Assembly: GCF_004340975.1 (NCBI RefSeq)
Contig: NZ_SLXA01000003.1
Span: 186,001-250,000, forward strand
From: Frisingicoccus caecimuris
GTDB lineage: Bacteria > Bacillota > Clostridia > Lachnospirales > Lachnospiraceae
Direction of reading: 5' to 3'
Length of the DNA: 64,000 nucleotides
Part shown: piece by piece, positions 59,716-64,000 of the stretch
Layout: each line of letters begins with the position of its first letter
How positions within the stretch are numbered: position 1 is the first letter of the stretch
Program-made: the position numbers and the translations under genes
The notes under the pieces: generated by a model
Database searches by the model: none
What the model was told of the DNA's origin: nothing
What the model saw: only the letters and a program-made list of their open reading frames with translations

Positions 59716-62313
59716 TCAGCCAACAGGTGTTGGCGCTGTCGGATCTGTCGGAGTTGTCGGTGTCGTTGGAGTTGTCGGTGTCGTTGGAGTTTCACCAGAT
59801 GGCTCTGTACTTGGAGTCGTCGTCGGAGTCGTTTCAGACGTTGTACTTTCAACAGATGTTGTTTCCGGCGGGCATGTGCAGTAGTAACCAGGTATTTCTG
59901 ATGAAGAACGATATTCTTTATAAGAAGTGCTCTTCGAGTTTCCATTTGCAATACCACCGCATACATTACAAATTGTTGCACCAATGTGGTCATTACAGTA
60001 ACCGCTTGGCAGTGATGTTAAATCAAAATATTCGGTGACCGGTGTACATGCGGAGGTTCCGACAAGCTTTCCGGATTTGGAGCAGACGGTCCGTGTACCG
60101 ATATTTTCCGGTACGGTAAAGGAAGTCGGCTCATAGCCGCATTCTGCATCAATCCGGCGCATGATTGTTGCCCACAGATATTCGTGTTCAGTTTCGCTTA
60201 ACTCACCTTCCATTGCATAGCTCTGATCGTAACCAAGCCAGATACCAGCAGTCAGATATGGAGTATAGCCCACGAACCAGAGGTCCTTACTGTCGGAAGT
60301 TGTACCGGTTTTTCCGGCCACATCCATACCGTCATGAAGAGCACAGGCGGTACCGGTACCTTTGGTGACAACGTCCTGCATGGCGCTGGTCAGAAGGTAA
60401 GCGGTTGTTTCTTTAATAACCTGTTTTCCCTGAGGATTTGTATTATCCAGAAGGACATTACCATCACGGTCAACGACTTTGGAATAGAAGACCGGACGGA
60501 CATATTTACCGCCGTTGGCAATGGCAGCATAAGCTCCGGTTATTTCCAGGTTGGTAACACCATAGGTCAGACCGCCAAGAGCAAAGGATTCTACATAGTC
60601 GCTGTCAGTCAATGTGGTAATACCAAGTTTCCGGCAGTAGTCAATGGCAAGTTCCGGCGTAACATCCTCCACAAAGAATTTTGTCGTTACAACGTTCATG
60701 GACTGGGTAATGGCATAACGCACCGTAGCCAGTCCCCAGTATCCCGAATACCAGTTGACCGGGCTGTAGCCGGATGGTGTGGTGTACGGCGCATCCATTT
60801 TTGTACTGCCAAGTGTCAGCCCTGCCGCATCCAGACCCGGAAGATAACATCCAAGAATCTTGAAACAGGAACCTGGCTGACGTGTGGCCTGAGTCTCGCG
60901 GCTGAAGGATAAGCTTTCCTGCTTCTCATTACGTCCACCGGCAATGGCTTTTACTTCCCCGGTCCGCTGATCCATCAGCACAAATGAGGACTGCATCGCA
61001 TATGGCTGGTAAAAGGTTTCAGCGAGGGTATTCTCTTCCGTGATACCAAGGGCTTCTTTATAATGATTAATATCATTCCAGGCTTCGTCCGCATTATTAT
61101 AAATCAGTTTGAAGCTGGAGTTTTCATTGTTCCAATACCAGTACTGCATCGTTAACTGGTCGTAGTTTGAGGTACTTCCGTCTTCTTCCATAACGGAACA
61201 GCGCCATTCCAGGCCAAGAGCGTTATTATAACCAAAGTTGGAATCATCATGATATTCTTCGTCAACAATCGTCTGCATCTGGTTATCCTGCGCCAGATAG
61301 ACTTTGAGGCCGCCGCCGTATAGTTTGTTGACGGCCTGCTCCTGGGTGTAGCCAAGCTGATCCTGAAGGTCCTGAAGTACCTGACGGATTGCCGCATCTT
61401 CGTAATAAGTAAAGACACGATGATTATCGCCCTGTTCTTCAGCCCGGGCAGCAATACGTTCATAGACATTATCGGCGATCGCTTCGTCGTATTGTTCCTG
61501 GGTCAGGTAACCCTGCTCCAGCATATTTCCAAGGGTTTTATCCCGTCGCTCTTTGTTATTATCCGGATAGTACATCGGATCAAACCAGGTCGGGCTCTTG
61601 GCGATACTTGCAAGAACGGCCGCTTCAGAAGCATTGACTTCCGAACAGGATTTACCGAAATATCTCTGAGAAGCTGCTTCAACACCATAGGTCGAAGCCC
61701 CGAGATTGATGGTATTTAAGTAGGCTTCCAAAATCTCATCCTTGGACATCGTTTTTTCGAGTTCAAGAGCAAGATATTGTTCCTGAAATTTACGTTTGAA
61801 TTTTAAAAGCAGTGAATCTTCATCACCGCCGCCAAAAACATTAATTTTCAGAAGCTGCTGTGTGATGGTACTGGCACCTTCGGAGAAATCACCGGAGGTA
61901 ACACCGACAACGAAGGCACGAACAATACCTTTTGGGTCAATACCATTATGCTCTCTGAAACGTTCATCCTCCAGAGCGATAAAAGCGTTCTGGAGAACTT
62001 CCGGCATCTCGCTGATACTTTTTTGAATACGGTTAGTTTCCGGTTGATAAAGCTGTGTCAGCAGGTTACCGTCCTTATCATAAATAAAGGATTTATAACC
62101 CTCAGGAATAACATCTTCCACACTGATCTGAGGAGCAGAGTCTAATACACCTCTGAGACCTCCGATTGCGGCGGCGATACCCATAACGCCGATGGCGATC
62201 AGGGCAAAAATAAAAATGCGGAATATATTAAAACTGACTTTATGCTTAGCTTTAGGAATATCAGAACGTATGTGTTTTTCTTTTTTTTGCGTTCCGTGTT
62301 TACTGTAGTCCAT
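59716..62313 (-). CDS. Class A penicillin-binding protein (transglycosylase/transpeptidase)
   Basis: An 865-residue PBP1A-type protein that polymerises and cross-links peptidoglycan. A cytoplasmic tail and one membrane helix (residues about 28-50) precede the transglycosylase domain with EDERFREHNGI, GASTITQQL and LEAYLNTINLG. The transpeptidase domain has SxxK in QPGSCFKI, SMN in ITQSMNVV and KTGTTSDSKD. A C-terminal extension with CNDHIGATICNVCGG cysteines ends in a Thr/Pro-rich tail of about 50 residues. The start at 62313 follows AGGAGG on the minus strand; an upstream in-frame ATG at 62370 has no such site and lies at the -35 box. Confidence 0.95.
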   Translation of the reverse strand: MDYSKHGTQKKEKHIRSDIPKAKHKVSFNIFRIFIFALIAIGVMGIAAAIGGLRGVLDSAPQISVEDVIPEGYKSFIYDKDGNLLTQLYQPETNRIQKSISEMPEVLQNAFIALEDERFREHNGIDPKGIVRAFVVGVTSGDFSEGASTITQQLLKINVFGGGDEDSLLLKFKRKFQEQYLALELEKTMSKDEILEAYLNTINLGASTYGVEAASQRYFGKSCSEVNASEAAVLASIAKSPTWFDPMYYPDNNKERRDKTLGNMLEQGYLTQEQYDEAIADNVYERIAARAEEQGDNHRVFTYYEDAAIRQVLQDLQDQLGYTQEQAVNKLYGGGLKVYLAQDNQMQTIVDEEYHDDSNFGYNNALGLEWRCSVMEEDGSTSNYDQLTMQYWYWNNENSSFKLIYNNADEAWNDINHYKEALGITEENTLAETFYQPYAMQSSFVLMDQRTGEVKAIAGGRNEKQESLSFSRETQATRQPGSCFKILGCYLPGLDAAGLTLGSTKMDAPYTTPSGYSPVNWYSGYWGLATVRYAITQSMNVVTTKFFVEDVTPELAIDYCRKLGITTLTDSDYVESFALGGLTYGVTNLEITGAYAAIANGGKYVRPVFYSKVVDRDGNVLLDNTNPQGKQVIKETTAYLLTSAMQDVVTKGTGTACALHDGMDVAGKTGTTSDSKDLWFVGYTPYLTAGIWLGYDQSYAMEGELSETEHEYLWATIMRRIDAECGYEPTSFTVPENIGTRTVCSKSGKLVGTSACTPVTEYFDLTSLPSGYCNDHIGATICNVCGGIANGNSKSTSYKEYRSSSEIPGYYCTCPPETTSVESTTSETTPTTTPSTEPSGETPTTPTTPTTPTTPTDPTAPTPVG
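59753..59788 (-). repeat. Two tandem copies of an 18-base unit in the PBP C-terminal tail
   Basis: GTTGTCGGTGTCGTTGGA occurs at 59753-59770 and again at 59771-59788, with further partial copies on both sides. On the coding (minus) strand it encodes the Thr-Pro-rich tail, so copy number could vary between strains. Confidence 0.85.
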
Positions 62314-62341
62314 AAAATTATAGCCTCCTTTACAAATGTAC

Positions 62342-62370
62342 ATTATAACAAATATATGCAGTGAAAGCAA
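62342..62370 (-). promoter_or_regulatory. Sigma-A promoter of the penicillin-binding protein gene
   Basis: On the minus strand, TTGCTT (62370-62365), 17-base spacer, TATAAT (62347-62342) with an upstream TG (extended -10). The start codon follows about 30 bases after the -10 box. Confidence 0.75.
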
Positions 62371-62386
62371 AGAAAATTTTGAATTA

Positions 62387-62416
62387 TTGCTGAATTAATG
62401 GTACACTGTCTAATAT
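62387..62416 (+). promoter_or_regulatory. Putative promoter of yigZ
   Basis: TTGCTG (62387-62392), 18-base spacer, TAATAT (62411-62416), divergent from the PBP promoter. Confidence 0.5.
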
Positions 62417-62457
62417 ATTATAAAAATTTGAAATAAACCTGAAAGGATTTGAACAGG

Positions 62458-63105
62458 ATGGATGGAGTCAAAATCGTTTATCAGGGCGGAGAAGGAGAGA
62501 TTGTTGAAAAAAAATCTCGTTTTATAGCAACAGTATGCCCAGTTAATTCAGAACAAGACGCAGTACAGTTTATAGAACAAATGAAAAAGAAATATTGGGA
62601 TGCCCGGCATAATTGCCATGCATTTGTGATCGGGGAGCGGAATGAGGTTTCTCGATGCAGTGACGACGGTGAGCCGTCGGGGACCGCCGGGAAACCTATG
62701 TTGGACGTGCTTTTAGGGTCAGGGCTGCACAATGTCTGCGTAGTCGTGACCCGATATTTCGGGGGAACCCTTTTAGGAACGGGGGGCCTTGTGCGGGCCT
62801 ATAGTCAGGCCGTTCAGGAAGGGCTTGCAAACAGCGTGATCGTGGAGAAGATTATGAGCTGTCGAATGAAAATTTATACAGATTATAATGGTATTGGGAA
62901 AATTCAATATATTCTTGGAAAAAGTCGGGCAATTACTGTCAGTACGGATTACACAGAACGGGTGGTTGTTGAAATACTGATAGAAAAAGGGCTTTTTGAC
63001 GGGCTCTGCAAAGAAATAGTGGAGGCGACGAGTGGAAAGGCGGAGTTTGAAAAACTGGAAGAGTGCTATTGTGCCGCCGCCGATGGTGAAGTTATTGTAT
63101 TTTGA
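62458..63105 (+). CDS. YigZ/IMPACT-family protein
   Basis: A 215-residue protein of the conserved YigZ family. EKKSRFIATVCPV at the N-terminus, WDARHNCHAFVIG, SDDGEPSGTAGKPML and VVTRYFGGTLLGTGGLVRAY (near 100-119) are diagnostic. The N-terminal half is an UPF0029 domain; the C-terminal half has an EF-G-like fold (DUF1949). Eukaryotic relatives regulate translation; the bacterial role is undefined. ATG 62458 follows AAAGGA by ten bases; TTG 62449 is too close. Confidence 0.92.
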   Translation: MDGVKIVYQGGEGEIVEKKSRFIATVCPVNSEQDAVQFIEQMKKKYWDARHNCHAFVIGERNEVSRCSDDGEPSGTAGKPMLDVLLGSGLHNVCVVVTRYFGGTLLGTGGLVRAYSQAVQEGLANSVIVEKIMSCRMKIYTDYNGIGKIQYILGKSRAITVSTDYTERVVVEILIEKGLFDGLCKEIVEATSGKAEFEKLEECYCAAADGEVIVF

Positions 63106-63126
63106 TGTATTTTTATGCGAAAATGC

Positions 63127-63156
63127 TTGCATTTTATGGAACATTTATTGTATACT
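63127..63156 (+). promoter_or_regulatory. Putative promoter of the terminal binding-protein gene
   Basis: TTGCAT (63127-63132), 18-base spacer, TATACT (63151-63156). A small dyad, AAAATGC-TT-GCATTTT (63120-63135), overlaps the -35 box. Confidence 0.55.
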
Positions 63157-63203
63157 GTAGAATGTTAAATATTTAGATTTAATTTATCAGGAGGAGAGAA
63201 ACA

Positions 63204-64000
63204 ATGAAAAAAATAGTAAGTTTAGCATGTGTGCTGGCTTTGTCCGTATCCGTGATGGCTGGCTGCAGCTCAAAAAGCGAAGAAACAAAGGCGGCAGAGA
63301 CGACTGCCGATACAACAGCGGAAACTGGCGCTGAAAGCACAGCAGCCGGAGATTCCGGTAAGTTGATCATGGCTACAGAGGCTGGTTTTGCTCCATATGA
63401 ATATACAGAAGATGGAGAGACAGTTATTGGTGTGGATGTGGATATTGCTAATGAAATTGCAAAAGCTATGGGTAAAGAACTGGTAATCCAGAATATGACT
63501 TTTGATGGCGCGTTACTGGCTGTACAGCAGGGCGTTGTTGATTTTGCGGCGGCAGGTATTTCTGTAACACCGGATCGTCAGGAAGAGATGGATTTTACTA
63601 TTGAATATGCGACCTCCAAACAGGTGGTTGTTGTGAAAAAAGATGCCGGAAAGATTGAATCTGTAGAAGATGTGACAGAAGGAACTATTGTTGGCGTTCA
63701 GATGGGAACGACCGGTGATTTTTATTGCACAGATGATCTGGGATGCGAAGTAAAACAGTTTGGTAAATATGCGGAAGCAGCTCTGGAACTTAAAAATGAT
63801 AAATTAGACTGTATTGTCATGGATTCTCTTCCAGCCGAACAGCTTGTAGCTGCCAACGACGACCTGGAAATCCTTGATGGTGAGCTTTTTACAGATAAAT
63901 ATGCCATCGCAGTAAAGAAAGGTAATACAGAGCTTCTTGATCAGATGAATGAAGTATTACAGCAGCTCATTGATGAAGGTAAGATTGACGAATTTACAAT
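63204..64000 (+). CDS. Amino-acid-type ABC transporter binding lipoprotein (3' end cut)
   Basis: A solute-binding protein running off the window; about 265 residues are visible and no stop occurs. The signal peptide ends in lipobox MAGC (Cys21), followed by a Thr/Ala/Glu-rich linker to about residue 50. The domain is of the polar amino acid family: GFAPYEYTEDGETVIGVDVDIANEIAKAMGKE and FAAAGISVTPDRQEEMDFT. AGGAGGAGA lies just before ATG 63204. A permease and ATPase are expected downstream. The specific amino acid cannot be told. Confidence 0.93.
   Translation, partial: MKKIVSLACVLALSVSVMAGCSSKSEETKAAETTADTTAETGAESTAAGDSGKLIMATEAGFAPYEYTEDGETVIGVDVDIANEIAKAMGKELVIQNMTFDGALLAVQQGVVDFAAAGISVTPDRQEEMDFTIEYATSKQVVVVKKDAGKIESVEDVTEGTIVGVQMGTTGDFYCTDDLGCEVKQFGKYAEAALELKNDKLDCIVMDSLPAEQLVAANDDLEILDGELFTDKYAIAVKKGNTELLDQMNEVLQQLIDEGKIDEFT

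Noticed and set aside
59735-59800. Tandem repeats considered as a CRISPR-like or intergenic repeat array
   Set aside because: The units are directly adjacent with no spacers and keep the PBP reading frame.
59592-60038. Plus-strand open frames through the PBP 3' end, including a Val/Gly-repeat peptide
   Set aside because: They are the complement of the Thr-Pro tail repeats; no ribosome binding site.

Overview
The window looks like a piece of the chromosome of a spore-forming, anaerobic member of the Clostridia, most likely Lachnospiraceae. The grounds are a complete spoIIA-sigF operon and a spoVA operon, a T-box in front of valS, strong purine-rich ribosome binding sites, a Firmicutes-type GlpP antiterminator, the clostridial DUF5716/DUF5717 gene pair and a selenium-type molybdenum hydroxylase locus. 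I do not claim a species. I saw no rRNA, tRNA, CRISPR array, insertion sequence or prophage. Nearly all of the sequence is coding, in compact operons.

Layout. (1) 1-10604: an ethanolamine-utilisation microcompartment operon that enters from the left edge (eutA cut off): eutA-B-C-L-E-M-T, pduL, eutN, pduS, pduT, eutS, eutP. It is a Eut/Pdu hybrid: the shell and lyase are Eut type, while the phosphotransacylase and the Fe-S electron-transfer pair are Pdu type. A convergent LysR regulator (10564-11463) overlaps eutP. (2) 11587-17476: a MATE exporter with a cytidylate-kinase-like gene, rpoN (sigma-54) behind a structured leader, then alaX and a 2-hydroxyacid dehydrogenase. (3) A DUF421 membrane protein on the minus strand. 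(4) 18300-26561: a selenium-type molybdenum hydroxylase operon: yqeC, yqeB, three hydroxylase subunits, a MocA-type cytidylyltransferase, a cysteine-desulfurase-like protein that has lost its catalytic residues, an XdhC-like protein with swapped domain order, and ridA.

(5) 26583-33499: hbd behind a Rex-like operator, a divergent purA behind its own promoter and inverted repeat, and a four-gene ABC importer. The importer has a sigma-54-type (-24/-12) promoter and a sigma-A promoter in tandem. The 363-base gap 29117-29479 holds the purA terminator, a palindrome, both promoters and a leader hairpin. (6) 33642-41257: a VTC-like protein, a convergent CobD/HisC-type aminotransferase, and the DUF5717-DUF5716 pair, in which the second protein has an Hsp70/actin-like ATPase pattern. 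(7) 41259-46559: glpP, then a terminator-bearing leader, glycerophosphodiesterase, a three-gene glycerol-3-phosphate dehydrogenase set, and an MgtC-family gene. (8) 46563-52430: T-box, valS, folC, a 53-residue ORF and a zinc-ribbon/TPR membrane protein. The 313-base gap 46560-46872 is the valS promoter plus T-box leader.

(9) 52448-59565: spoIIAA-spoIIAB-sigF, a 2-hydroxyacid dehydrogenase, then a small membrane protein followed by spoVAA-B-C-D, an aminotransferase with its own vegetative promoter, and spoVAE. (10) 59571-64000: a class A penicillin-binding protein (minus strand), a YigZ/IMPACT protein, and an amino-acid-type binding lipoprotein cut by the right edge.

Most noteworthy: the catalytically stripped desulfurase homologue in the selenium locus; the 45-residue module shared by EutT and the PduL C-terminus; the DUF5717/DUF5716 pair; the sigma-54 promoter in the same window as rpoN; the aminotransferase nested in spoVA; and the divergent PurA. 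Functions rest on motif recognition by eye. No database search or alignment program was run, and residue numbers quoted for other organisms are from memory.
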